Assembly (NCBI GenBank): GCA_028692715.1
Contig: JAQUWU010000014.1
Span: forward strand, 24,115 to 88,114
Source of the DNA: Paludibacter sp.
GTDB taxonomy: Bacteria > Bacteroidota > Bacteroidia > Bacteroidales > Paludibacteraceae
Length of the DNA: 64,000 bases
Reading direction: 5' to 3'
In this document: positions 8,595 through 17,471 of the stretch, in pieces
Layout of the letters: every line of letters starts with the position of its first letter
Position numbering within the stretch: the first letter of the stretch is position 1
Program-made: the position numbers and the translations under genes
Notes under the pieces: generated by a model
Databases searched by the model: none
Told to the model about the DNA's origin: nothing
What the model saw: the letters and a program-made list of their open reading frames with translations, nothing else

Positions 8595-9698
8595 TTAATT
8601 AATTATTTCTTGAATTTTAAAAACATCGTATTCTTTCTGCATATATGGATAATCCCAACAACCCATCCGGTGAATCAAATTACCTCCAAATCCTTTTTTA
8701 TAAACATGCACTCCATGTAAAGGATGCGATTTATTCAAATTTGGTGCTGAGCCAAACATATCATATTCAGTACAACCATAATTCTTTGCAATTTTAATTG
8801 ATTCCCATTGAAGGGCATAGCTTGCCAACATATCTTTATTAGAGGAAGATGAAGCTCCATATAAATAAGTACCGCGGTTTTTAGAAAGCACCAAAAACAT
8901 TGAAGCGAGATATTCATCGTCATTTTTTGCCATTAGCATTTTTATATTTACCCCGTTTTTGCTGGAATCCTGGTTTCGAAGAATCGAAGCAAAGAAATTT
9001 TCATTCTGTAATGGCATATTATGTCGTACAGCTGTTTCGAAATATAATTTGTACCAGTCCCCAATATGTTCAACACCATATTCCTGAATTGAAATCCCTT
9101 GCTTATTAGTTCTTTTGATATTATAACGGGTGTTGTATCGCATATTGCTAAGCAAATCCTTTTCATCCTTAGTTAAATCCAAAAGAAAAGTATTTTTTGG
9201 CAATATATCACCGGGACTTTTTCTGAGATTCCAGTTATTCGTTTTGTAATTTACTCTGAATTCCTGAATCTGGTTTTCTGGTGGTCCTAGCCAATTTCCT
9301 GAATTATCAAAACAATCTTGTTCTTTTGCCCATTGATTCTCCCACTTTAAATCATACCTGATAAAAATACATTTTGGAGGAAGATATGGTCTGATAATTT
9401 CGGAAAGCTCTTCCAAAAACAATCCCTGATTTTCAAAAACAGGCTCAATCTTTGGTCCATACGGTATATAGGCATAACAATATTCACTATTCAGGTTTTT
9501 TAACAGAACTAATAAATCATCAGAAACATTCAACAATGTTTTTTCCGAATTAAACAATACATCTTTGGATACAGAAAGTTCAAATCCGTATGGTTTAAAC
9601 CCTTGATTTTTTTTCACTCTCCCCCAAAACGATGTTTGAGGTAAAATGTTTGTTGGTCTTATATCATTAAGTTCTTTTTTTTCTAATTTGAAATTCAT
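8595..9698 (-). CDS. FemAB/GNAT-type peptidyltransferase-like protein
   Basis: A cytoplasmic protein of 367 residues in the FemA/FemB (peptidoglycan bridge-forming acyltransferase) family, built from two GNAT folds. The first fold starts at about 18 (QTSFWGRVKKNQGF), and the second spans about 180-345 with SNMRYNTRYNIKR and a YGCTEYDMFG motif near the C-terminus. In Firmicutes this family adds amino acids from aminoacyl-tRNA to lipid II. Gram-negative bacteria generally lack interpeptide bridges, so here the acceptor is unknown, perhaps an envelope glycan or lipid. There is no signal peptide. It is monocistronic, with no recognised promoter, and lies beside the IS982-type element. Confidence 0.85.
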   Translation of the reverse strand: MNFKLEKKELNDIRPTNILPQTSFWGRVKKNQGFKPYGFELSVSKDVLFNSEKTLLNVSDDLLVLLKNLNSEYCYAYIPYGPKIEPVFENQGLFLEELSEIIRPYLPPKCIFIRYDLKWENQWAKEQDCFDNSGNWLGPPENQIQEFRVNYKTNNWNLRKSPGDILPKNTFLLDLTKDEKDLLSNMRYNTRYNIKRTNKQGISIQEYGVEHIGDWYKLYFETAVRHNMPLQNENFFASILRNQDSSKNGVNIKMLMAKNDDEYLASMFLVLSKNRGTYLYGASSSSNKDMLASYALQWESIKIAKNYGCTEYDMFGSAPNLNKSHPLHGVHVYKKGFGGNLIHRMGCWDYPYMQKEYDVFKIQEIIN

Positions 9699-10008
9699 TT
9701 TTAAAATTAGTCTGTTCTTATTTCTGTAATTTAATTATTCTGGATATTAAGTGTATTGTAAAACAAGAACCCAACAACAGGAAATTTAGTTATCCTGTTA
9801 GAAAAATTTAACAATATGTATTTTTGCTACAATTAAACAAGTAAAGATTCAGAAATGAAACTGAATCATATAGGTTCGAAAATTTGAGGGCGCAAGTTAT
9901 AAAAAAATGATTTAATTTGAAAATGGAAGTTATTGAAAATTTATATTTGTTTGAATTAAATCTACAATGTAATGTTGAAAAGCAATTCTAAAAAAAGAGT
10001 AAAATCTG

Positions 10009-10078
10009 AATTCTGCATGCAAGTGCAAATAACACTAAAACTGCTAATAAACACAAATTTATAAATAATGCGAATCAG
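10009..10078. repeat. Degraded half-copy of the AAATAACAC-type intergenic element; gap 9699-10081
   Basis: The stretch resembles the left half of the element at 57140-57321: GTGCAAATAACACT here against GCGCAAATAACACT there, preceded by a decayed CTGCATGCAAG hairpin and followed by ATTTATAAATAAT. No matching right half is visible, as if the copy was truncated next to the transposase gene. The rest of the 383-base gap 9699-10008 is AT-rich and shows no gene or clear promoter. Confidence 0.4.
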
Positions 10079-10081
10079 TAT

Positions 10082-10993
10082 TTAAAAAATTAGATAAATG
10101 AAAGCCATTGACATTTTGCCAAACAAATGAATAAGTAATCCGGCAGTTGATCTGACTTTCATCGCTCTTTGAATTTTTGTTTTTTCATTTAACCAGTTGA
10201 AGAAAGACTCAATAGGTTGTCTGACTTTAGAAACGGCACATGAGAATAAATCATTAAATGCTCTATCTCTTTGTTTTATTTCTTCTGTCTGCCCCTTAAT
10301 TCCTTTTATAGGAGTTAGCATTTCAATATCTTGATTTTTTCTTCTTTTGTCGTTAAAGTATTCTTTATCAGAATAAGCCTTGTCACCAAGAATTACTTTT
10401 GAGAAGATATTATCACCCCAAGCCTGTTTGAAAGCGGTCAAATCGTTGTCTTCAGCTGGAGTAATAATCATACTTTCAGGAAAAGGAATTGTACCTGGTC
10501 TAACACTTGCCATTGTATGGATTTTACATCCATAATAGTACATGTTTTTAGTCGAACAAAAACCTTTTGATGTAATCTCAGAAGCCACTTTTCCAGTTCT
10601 GTTTCTACCACCGCTGGTAATAATAGGCATTGAATCGACTATTGAAAATAGATTACTGCAATTTTCAGGTTTAAATGAACTAATAAGTTTGCATACAAGT
10701 GTCTGAAAAGCACCTGTCAATAAATTTAATCGATATGAAAATGTTTGATACGATGGCAATTTTGGAAACCATGACAAAAGATAATCTTTTGTAAATGAGT
10801 ATATTTCATTGATTTGAAAATACCTTTGCTCGTGTCCAGCAAAAAGATAAATTGTCATAATTTCCTGATCTGTAAACTCAGGTTTTGAATTATTGCTGAA
10901 TCGTTGACAATTAATCTTTAGCTCTTTTTCATATAAATCACAAATATAGAAATATATAACTGTTAATTTATGTTCTTTTTCTCTGGAAATCAT
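10082..10993 (-). mobile_element. IS982-family transposase, apparently intact
   Basis: A DDE transposase of 303 residues with the domain order of IS982. The N-terminal half includes a helical region with a TDQEIMTIYLF motif. The catalytic residues are visible as Asp in SIVDSMPI (about 118), Asp in ILGDKAYSD (about 200) and Glu in QPIESFFNW (about 263). The frame is uninterrupted and of full length, so it may be active. I could not define the terminal inverted repeats or a target duplication in the flanks, so only the coding region is given. The ATG at 10993 is followed by ISREKEHKL, as in related transposases. Confidence 0.9.
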
Positions 10994-11414
10994 ATTTAGA
11001 GTATTACTGCAAATTTTCCTCTAAGACAATGATTTTCAGGGAATTAAACAAGTTATTTAACACTTATTTTCTTGAATATAAACACTTTAAACTAACAATG
11101 AATTATGGAGTCTCTACTCCTGATTCACATAAATAAATAGTTTCATCACATCCCCAAAACTGGGATAAATCCACCAAATACTTGGAGCAACTTTTATGCT
11201 AAACTCTTGACTAATATTTAAAAATATTGTACAAAATCACGAATAACATTGCTTAAAAAATCATATTTTACAATATTAAAATTTATTTTCAGCTAAATAT
11301 GACAAAAAAAGCAGTAATTGTTTGATATATTGAAAAAAAATACAGAAATTTGGAGAATTAATAATTTTTATTAATGAATCGCATTTAATTATTATTTGAA
11401 ATATCAGTAACATT
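10994..11414. other. Gap between transposase and DUF3276 gene
   Basis: This 421-base AT-rich stretch shows no open frame of note. It must contain the right end of the insertion sequence and the DUF3276 promoter, but I could not locate either with confidence. Confidence 0.5.
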
Positions 11415-11822
11415 ATGGAAGTAGAGAAAAGAAAAATTGAGATTGAGAAGAAAGATAATGAAATTATTTATTCAAAGGCAATAAAAGCGGGAAAGAGAAT
11501 TTATTATCTTGATGTAAAGAAAAGTAGAAATGATGACATGTTTTTAGCGATTACTGAAAGCAAGAAAAAAGTAATGGGTTACGATGAAGATGCTCAGGTT
11601 ACTTACGAAAAACATAAAATTTTCCTCTACAAAGAAGATTTTGATAAATTTTTAGAAGGTATGCAGGATGTGGTTGGTTTTATTAAACGTGAACAGGGTG
11701 AAACACCACAGCGCGAATACAAACCAATAGAAAAGACCGATAAAGACTTAATTGTAGAAGATGAAGTATCAGAAGTTGAAGATACAAAATCAAAAAGTTT
11801 TTTCGATAAATTTAAATTTTAA
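11415..11822 (+). CDS. DUF3276 / PUR-alpha-like nucleic-acid-binding protein
   Basis: A protein of 135 residues with a PUR repeat at about residues 10-95 (IIYSKAIKAGKRIYYLDVKKS, then a beta-beta-beta-alpha unit ending in FLYKEDFDKFLEGMQDVVGFI), and an acidic tail ending in SFFDKFKF. Single-PUR proteins of this group occur in Bacteroidota and spirochaetes, where the Borrelia homologue binds DNA and RNA. The role here is presumed to be nucleic-acid binding. The gene ends at a strong hairpin and is followed by threonine aldolase in the same direction. Confidence 0.88.
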   Translation: MEVEKRKIEIEKKDNEIIYSKAIKAGKRIYYLDVKKSRNDDMFLAITESKKKVMGYDEDAQVTYEKHKIFLYKEDFDKFLEGMQDVVGFIKREQGETPQREYKPIEKTDKDLIVEDEVSEVEDTKSKSFFDKFKF

Positions 11823-11833
11823 TAGGACTTAAG

Positions 11834-11888
11834 AATCATTAATCAAAAGCCAGGACAAGATATTTGTCTTGGCTTTTGATTAATGATT
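11834..11888 (+). terminator. Long, nearly perfect terminator hairpin
   Basis: AATCATTAATCAAAAGCCA pairs with TGGCTTTTGATTAATGATT and the stem continues through GGACA/TGTCT-type pairing, giving about 24 paired bases with a 7-base loop. TTTT and A/T flanks suit termination in both directions. It separates DUF3276 from the threonine aldolase gene. Confidence 0.85.
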
Positions 11889-11911
11889 TTAGTTAAAAAT
11901 ATTGTTCAAAT

Positions 11912-12940
11912 ATGAAATCTTTTGCCAGTGATAATTACTCAGGAATACATCCTGAAATTCTTGATGCCATTCAAGAGGCAAATCAAAATCACCAAATATC
12001 CTACGGTGACGATGAAATAACTTCTGAGACACAAAAACTTTTCGAAAAACAGTTTGGAAAAACAGATGTTTTATATGCATTTAACGGCACAGGCGCTAAC
12101 GTTATTGCTCTGAAATGCTGCACCTTACCTTTTCAATCGGTTATTTGTTCGGAATATGCACACATACTAGTTGACGAATGTGGTGCTCCTACGCAAAACA
12201 TTGGTTGCTCGCTCCTACCCGTTCCTACAAATGATGGAAAACTCACTCCAGAAATGATAAAACCATTTTTGAATCGAATAGGAAATGTGCATAACACACA
12301 ACCAAAGGTTATTTCTATTAGTCAGAGTACTGAATTAGGTACGGTTTACTCGATTAACGAGCTAAAATCTCTTTGCAATTTTGCACATTTGCACAATATG
12401 TATGTTCATTTAGATGGTGCACGCATTTCAAATGCGGTTGCTGCTCTGGGAGTTAGTATGAAAGAAGCAACCGTTGATTGTGGCATCGACATAATGAGTT
12501 TCGGCGGGACCAAAAACGGGTTAATGATGGGTGAAGCCGTTTTGATTTTTAATGAAAATTTAAAAGAAAACGCACCCTATTTTCAAAAACAAACGGCTCA
12601 ATTATTTTCAAAAAACCGTTTTATAGCTGCTCAGTTCAAGGCTTTGCTTAGCAATAATTTATGGTTGCGTATGGCGACTGAATCAAATAAAATGGCGCAA
12701 CTTCTGGCCTCTAAAGTGAAGGACTTGCCCGGTGTACTTATAAACCGAAAAGTAGATGCAAATGCCGTTTTTGTTATTATCCCTGAAGAAGTTATCGAAC
12801 CATTGCGAAAATTATATCCTTTCTACGAATGGGATGCTCAAACTCACGAGCAACGTTGGATGTGTTCGTTTGATACTACAGCCGAAGAAGTTGATGAATT
12901 TGTGGGTAAATTAAAAGAATTATTGAATGTGAAAAATTAG
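11912..12940 (+). CDS. ltaE: Low-specificity L-threonine aldolase
   Basis: A PLP-dependent fold-type I lyase of 342 residues that cleaves L-threonine or L-allo-threonine to glycine and acetaldehyde. The motif HLDGAR places the PLP-ring Asp at 168, and FGGTKNG places the Schiff-base Lys at 201. The N-terminal SDNYSGIHPEI and YGDDE segments are typical. Length fits the family. It stands alone between a strong upstream hairpin and a repeat region downstream. A related beta-eliminating lyase is the alternative but less likely given the GGTKNG site. Confidence 0.92.
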   Translation: MKSFASDNYSGIHPEILDAIQEANQNHQISYGDDEITSETQKLFEKQFGKTDVLYAFNGTGANVIALKCCTLPFQSVICSEYAHILVDECGAPTQNIGCSLLPVPTNDGKLTPEMIKPFLNRIGNVHNTQPKVISISQSTELGTVYSINELKSLCNFAHLHNMYVHLDGARISNAVAALGVSMKEATVDCGIDIMSFGGTKNGLMMGEAVLIFNENLKENAPYFQKQTAQLFSKNRFIAAQFKALLSNNLWLRMATESNKMAQLLASKVKDLPGVLINRKVDANAVFVIIPEEVIEPLRKLYPFYEWDAQTHEQRWMCSFDTTAEEVDEFVGKLKELLNVKN

Positions 12941-13040
12941 AATAATTAGCCACAAAATGTCCTATTTAAAAATTGAAACAAAGATTTTTGATGATTTCTT
13001 AAATCAAAACTAGCTGACTACAATAAAAAGGATAACCACA

Positions 13041-13420
13041 AATTACACGAATTTTCCTAAGTACATAACAAAATTTCATAAACATCTGATTAATTACACA
13101 TTACTTGTGCTAACGCTGGATTGACCTCGTCCGGTGAACCGAAAAACAAGTGAAGTTGGCGCAAGAAACTGTCCTGTTTGAGCGACAGAGGAGCGAGTTT
13201 GGACGGTTTCAGCCAACTAAGCGAAGGTTTTTCGAGTGAAGCGGGCGCAGTCTTGAACTTTTTGCTTCCTTTTTGTTTCAAGACAAAAAGGAAGTCAGGG
13301 TTTAAGGGGCGGAAGCCCCTGTTGTAAATGATTGTTACACAGCGCATGATGAATTATAATAATTTTTGTCATGTACTAATCGAATTTTCACTAAAATTCA
13401 TATTTAAAATTTGTGTAATT
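13041..13420. repeat. GC-richer repeat element with terminal inverted repeats and internal hairpins
   Basis: The ends are AATTACACGAATTTT (13041-13055) and its near-inverse AAAATTTGTGTAATT (13406-13420), 14 of 15 matching. The interior (about 13090-13345) is noticeably richer in G and C than its surroundings. It carries a perfect 12-bp stem, CTTCCTTTTTGT with ACAAAAAGGAAG (13265-13294), and a tight stem AGGGGC/GCCCCT (13305-13320). A minus-strand frame of 85 codons crosses it, but its peptide looks like translated repeat rather than a protein. It fills most of the 582-base gap 12941-13522. Confidence 0.6.
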
Positions 13421-13522
13421 CGTAATTAAAAATGAGTTCTATATTTTGTTAAATAAATTATTAAGTTTAATTTTTATAGGAGCTTTTGCGGATAACTCCC
13501 AAATAAATATGGTGTTATCAAC

Positions 13523-15349
13523 TTATTTCTCAAATAATTTCTTTTGTAAATCAGGTCTTTTCATTTTCTGCAAATCACGCATAATGGCATTTCGATATTC
13601 CGATTTATACCAAAAGAAGAATTTCCGTTGTTCCAACTTCTCATCCTTGTTTTTGGCTGTAAAAATTGGTTCGAGCGTATAAGGATGATATCCTGAATAA
13701 TAAATCTCAGTGGACAGTGTCATTGGCGTGGGAGTAAAATCCTGCACCTGTTCTAACCTAAAATCATATTTTTTCGTCAAAGCGGCCAAATCTGCCATAT
13801 CCTCGTTATGGCAACCGGGATGGCTGGAAATAAAGTAAGGTATCAATTGCTGATTGAGACCCGCTTCACGATTTATCCTATCGAATTGAGCCTTAAACCT
13901 CCCAAAATAATCGAAACTAGGTTTTCGCATGATATTCAAAACAGTTTCAGAAGTATGTTCCGGTGCAATTTTCAACCTTCCTGAAACGTGATTTGTAATT
14001 AGTTCGCGCATGTATTCAGCATGACTTTTATTTGATTCGTAATTGTCAGTATCGCTTAACAACAAATCATACCTTATACCACTACCTATAAATGATTTTT
14101 TAATTCCCGGAATTTTATCTACAGAGCGGTAAATATCCAACAATGGAGAATGATCAGTATTCAAATTAAAGCAAACTTTAGGAAAAATACAGGAAGGCTT
14201 TCTACATTTCCGGCAAACTTCCATATCAATTCCCTTCATTTTATACATATTGGCAGATGGACCTCCCAAATCGCTCAAATATCCTTTAAAATCGGGCATT
14301 TCAGTAATTTGTTTCACTTCATTCAGAATGGATTCTTTAGAACGTGAAATAATATGTTTACCCTGATGAGCTGAAATGGTACAAAAAGTACAACCTCCAA
14401 AACAGCCTCTGTGCAGATTCACCGAAAATTTAATCATTTCATAAGCCGAAATCGTTTTCCCTTTATATTTTGGATGAGGCAAACGGGTATAAGGCAAATC
14501 GTACGAACGATCTAATTCCGATTCTGAAAGTGGTTCATAAGGGGGATTTACAATTACCAGCTTATTTCCTGTTTCCTGAATCAAACGAGCAGCATGATAT
14601 TTATTCGATTCAATTTCAATATGTTTAAAATTGGAAGCATATTTCTTTTTGTCAACCAGACATTCTTCGTGCGAAACGAGTTTGGTATTTTTCCATTCCC
14701 TGAAGGGCAATACTTCTGTTGCTAAAAAAGACGTTTGAGGTATAAATTTTATTTCAGAAATAGTTTTACCACTTTGAAGTTGTTTAACTAATTCAACTAC
14801 CGGCTTCTCTCCCATTCCATACACGAGTAAATCGGCTTTTGAATCAATAAGTATACTGGGCATTAACTTGTCCGACCAATAATCGTAATGTGTAAACCGT
14901 CTGAGCGAAGCTTCGATACCGCCAATCACCAATGGTACATCGGGATAAAGTTTTTTAATGATGTTTGAATAGGTAATTGTAGTATAATCAGGACGCATAC
15001 CTGGTTTAGAATCAGGCGTATATGCATCGTCAGATCGCAATCGTTTATTGGCAGTATAATGATTTACCATTGAATCCATATTGCCGGCAGATATTGCGAA
15101 AAAAAGTCTCGGACGCCCCATTTTCTTGAAATCGCGCAAATCATCACGCCAATTTGGTTGAGGAACAATAGCTACTTTCAATCCTTGTGCTTCCAGCGTA
15201 CGTCCGATAACAGCTGCCGCAAAAGCAGGATGATCAACATAGGCATCTCCACTGAAAAGAACAACATCTACTTCATTCCATCCTCTGATTTCGAGTTCTT
15301 TTTTAGTGGTAGGTAAAAAATCGGTGAGTTGATATATTTTGTTTTGCAT
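13523..15349 (-). CDS. ygiQ: YgiQ-family radical SAM protein
   Basis: A protein of 608 residues. The N-terminal third is the YgiQ domain with a vitamin-B12-binding-like alpha/beta fold (GWNEVDVVLFSGDAYVDHP). The radical SAM core starts at about 315 with HRGCFGGCTFC, the CX3CX2C site for the 4Fe-4S cluster. A further cysteine group follows at about 378-392 (CRKCRKPSCIFPKVC) and may hold an auxiliary cluster. The C-terminal part ends in the conserved YHPYTLEP and RKFFFWYK segments. The reaction catalysed by YgiQ proteins is not established. It is divergent from the DUF362 gene. Confidence 0.93.
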   Translation of the reverse strand: MQNKIYQLTDFLPTTKKELEIRGWNEVDVVLFSGDAYVDHPAFAAAVIGRTLEAQGLKVAIVPQPNWRDDLRDFKKMGRPRLFFAISAGNMDSMVNHYTANKRLRSDDAYTPDSKPGMRPDYTTITYSNIIKKLYPDVPLVIGGIEASLRRFTHYDYWSDKLMPSILIDSKADLLVYGMGEKPVVELVKQLQSGKTISEIKFIPQTSFLATEVLPFREWKNTKLVSHEECLVDKKKYASNFKHIEIESNKYHAARLIQETGNKLVIVNPPYEPLSESELDRSYDLPYTRLPHPKYKGKTISAYEMIKFSVNLHRGCFGGCTFCTISAHQGKHIISRSKESILNEVKQITEMPDFKGYLSDLGGPSANMYKMKGIDMEVCRKCRKPSCIFPKVCFNLNTDHSPLLDIYRSVDKIPGIKKSFIGSGIRYDLLLSDTDNYESNKSHAEYMRELITNHVSGRLKIAPEHTSETVLNIMRKPSFDYFGRFKAQFDRINREAGLNQQLIPYFISSHPGCHNEDMADLAALTKKYDFRLEQVQDFTPTPMTLSTEIYYSGYHPYTLEPIFTAKNKDEKLEQRKFFFWYKSEYRNAIMRDLQKMKRPDLQKKLFEK

Positions 15350-15428
15350 TTTATTTAACCAAAGTGAACAATTAAAATACCCGGTTTTTCATCATCCGAA
15401 TATTTTGCTAAAGATTTAAAATCAACAA

Positions 15429-15505
15429 CAAAGATACAAACAATAAAGTTCTTGTCTGTAAAATTCCATTTCATATTTCTCTTTAAGAAAAAAACCTTAC
15501 TTTTG
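15429..15505. promoter_or_regulatory. Divergent -7 boxes between ygiQ and the DUF362 gene
   Basis: On the minus strand TATCTTTG (15436-15429) faces ygiQ; on the plus strand TACTTTTG (15498-15505) faces the DUF362 gene, 35 bases before its chosen ATG. The -33 boxes are not clear for either. Confidence 0.5.
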
Positions 15506-15539
15506 AAAATTGATTTTATGTTTGATAAAAAACAACAAA

Positions 15540-16685
15540 ATGAAGAGTAAAGTAGCCATTGTTCGATGTAATTCATACCTACAGGAAGAAGTAAATGAAG
15601 CAGTAAAAAAGGGATTAGATTTATTGGGTGGTGCAAGAGTATTTGCAAATAAAGACGAAAGTATTTTATTGAAAGTAAACCTTTTAGTAGGTGAAGTACC
15701 CGAAAAATGTGTAACAACTCATCCCTCTGTATTTCGTGCAGTTGCCGAGCAATTTAAAGAAGTTGGCGCCCAACTGAGTTATGGTGATTCTCCGGGTTTC
15801 GGGGCAACACACGCCGCTGCAAAAAAAGCCGGAATTGCTGAAGTAGCAGAAGAAATGAATATAACATTAGGTGATTTCAAAGAAGGTAAAGAAGTGTTTT
15901 TTGAAAAAGGGATACAAAATAAAAAATTTTTTATTGCTAATGCAGTACTTGATACTGACGGACTTGTTAGTTTAGCAAAAATGAAAACTCACGCACTAGA
16001 GCGTTTTACAGGAGCTATAAAAAATCAATTTGGTTGTGTGGTGGGTATGCGTAAAGGGGAATTTCATGTAAAATTGCCCGATGCAACTGATTTCGCCAGA
16101 ATGTTAGTAGACTTGAATAGTTTTATACAACCGAAACTATATATTATGGATGGAGTTATGGCCATGGAAGGCAACGGACCACGTGGAGGCACACCACGCC
16201 AAATGAACGTTTTGTTATTCTCCACCGACCCGGTAGCATTAGATGCAACAGCTAGCCGAATGATAAACCTTGATCCGCTTTATGTTCCTACAACACTTGT
16301 CGGTGCCGAAAACGGTTCTGGGAAATATAAAGAAGATGATATAGAAATAGTCGGAGATAAATTAAATGACTTTATATGCAAAGATTTTAATGTCGTGCGT
16401 GCTCCTGTTAAAACGATAAAAAAGAACAAAGTTAATACATTTTTAAACAATCAATTGGTTTCAAAACCGGTAATAATTGAGGAAAAATGTACTCATTGTG
16501 GCACTTGCGTACAAAGTTGTCCGGTGGAAGGCAAAGCTATAAACTGGTTCGATGGTGATAAAACAAAAGTTCCGACCTATGACTACAAAAAATGTATTCG
16601 TTGTTATTGTTGTCAGGAAATGTGTCCCGAAAGTGCAATAATACTGAAAGCCCCCTTGATTATCAAGGTGGGAAAGATATTTTAA
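15540..16685 (+). CDS. DUF362 domain protein with C-terminal 2x4Fe-4S ferredoxin
   Basis: A protein of 381 residues from the ATG at 15540 (MKSKVAIVRC). An in-frame ATG 30 bases upstream is rejected because it lies too close to the -7 box at 15498-15505. Residues about 5-295 are the DUF362 domain (HPSVFRAVAEQF, AKMKTHALERFTGAIKN, GNGPRGGTPRQM). The C-terminal ferredoxin has CTHCGTCVQSCP and CIRCYCCQEMCP. DUF362 proteins are redox proteins of unknown reaction, probably cytoplasmic here because there is no signal peptide. It is followed about 100 bases later by a small membrane protein in the same direction. Confidence 0.88.
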   Translation: MKSKVAIVRCNSYLQEEVNEAVKKGLDLLGGARVFANKDESILLKVNLLVGEVPEKCVTTHPSVFRAVAEQFKEVGAQLSYGDSPGFGATHAAAKKAGIAEVAEEMNITLGDFKEGKEVFFEKGIQNKKFFIANAVLDTDGLVSLAKMKTHALERFTGAIKNQFGCVVGMRKGEFHVKLPDATDFARMLVDLNSFIQPKLYIMDGVMAMEGNGPRGGTPRQMNVLLFSTDPVALDATASRMINLDPLYVPTTLVGAENGSGKYKEDDIEIVGDKLNDFICKDFNVVRAPVKTIKKNKVNTFLNNQLVSKPVIIEEKCTHCGTCVQSCPVEGKAINWFDGDKTKVPTYDYKKCIRCYCCQEMCPESAIILKAPLIIKVGKIF

Positions 16686-16786
16686 AAATATAACTCGATT
16701 ATAGATTAATACGGCACAGAATGAATTATGAATCAGTTGGATTAGCTGGTTAATAAAAATGCTGAAATAGAAAAAAAAAACAGATT

Positions 16787-17248
16787 ATGGAACTAATTGA
16801 ATTAAACAAAAGACCTGATATTGAGATAAATTCAAAATTAGACAGAAGATATCAACAATTTGAGAAACTCCTGAGTGAAATTTTCAAACATGAAATTCCT
16901 GATGAAATTACAGGTTTAATTAATGAATATGTTCATAACATTAATTCAATAGTAGACTCTGAAAATGAACTTCGTAAGTTATTAAGAAAATCACAATCCA
17001 AAATTTTAAAGCTAATTGAAAAAGAACTAAATCTGGTAACCAAAAATCATTATCGCAATGCATGGTTGGCAATTGGTTTATCAATTGGAATTGCTATTGG
17101 TAGTGCCATTGGAACAAAAATTGGGGGAATGTCCCTTTTAGGCATCGGCATGACTGTTGGTATGGCACTTGGTATTGTCTGGGGAAATTCAATGGATAAA
17201 AAAGCAAAAGAAAGTGGTTTACAATTAGATATTGAAATAAGACATTAA
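16787..17248 (+). CDS. Small membrane protein with glycine-zipper helices
   Basis: A hypothetical protein of 153 residues. Residues 1-80 are charged and probably helical; residues about 86-140 are two hydrophobic helices rich in spaced glycines (GLSIGIAIGSAIGTKIGG, GIGMTVGMALGIVWG), the pattern of glycine-zipper membrane segments. A short charged tail follows. The function is not recognised. A small hydrophobic frame (17270-17353) follows at once. Confidence 0.65.
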   Translation: MELIELNKRPDIEINSKLDRRYQQFEKLLSEIFKHEIPDEITGLINEYVHNINSIVDSENELRKLLRKSQSKILKLIEKELNLVTKNHYRNAWLAIGLSIGIAIGSAIGTKIGGMSLLGIGMTVGMALGIVWGNSMDKKAKESGLQLDIEIRH

Positions 17249-17269
17249 AAGATAAAAATTGTTCATAAT

Positions 17270-17353
17270 ATGAATATTAAAATTGAATTAACGATTTTTG
17301 TTGCATTTATAGTAATTCTGATATTTTTTATTCAATACTTACAATTAATATAG
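17270..17353 (+). CDS. Possible 27-residue single-helix membrane peptide
   Basis: A short frame, MNIKIELTIFVAFI then VILIFF and a TAG stop, predicts one membrane helix with a positively charged N-terminus. It starts 21 bases after the glycine-zipper gene in the same direction. No clear ribosome-binding site is visible, as is common in this phylum, so it may be chance. Confidence 0.3.
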   Translation: MNIKIELTIFVAFIVILIFFIQYLQLI

Positions 17354-17433
17354 CGAAATTAAACAAACGATGTCCCCTTGACTTTATATATAATGAAAAG
17401 CTGGATAAAGCAGATAATTAAATAAATAAACCG

Positions 17434-17456
17434 ACCCCCAACCCCTAAATGGGGGC
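17434..17456. repeat. Half-copy of the CCCCTAAAGGGG-type repeat
   Basis: ACCCCCAACCCCTAAATGGG followed by GGC lies directly before the methyltransferase-like gene. It matches the arms of the elements at 1723-1824 and 2741-2842, but no inverse partner is visible nearby. Confidence 0.5.
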
Positions 17457-17471
17457 TAATAATAAAATACC

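Noticed and set aside
9950-11100. Defined ends of the IS982-family element
   Set aside because: I compared both flanks inverted and found only weak, scattered similarity, so no terminal repeats or target duplication are reported.
13090-13347. 85-codon minus-strand ORF inside the GC-richer repeat
   Set aside because: It spans hairpins and inverted repeats, has no promoter or domain, and its peptide looks like translated repeat DNA; annotated as a repeat instead.
15355-15717. 120-codon minus-strand ORF overlapping the DUF362 gene start
   Set aside because: It is antisense to a clear DUF362 coding region and has no recognisable domain.
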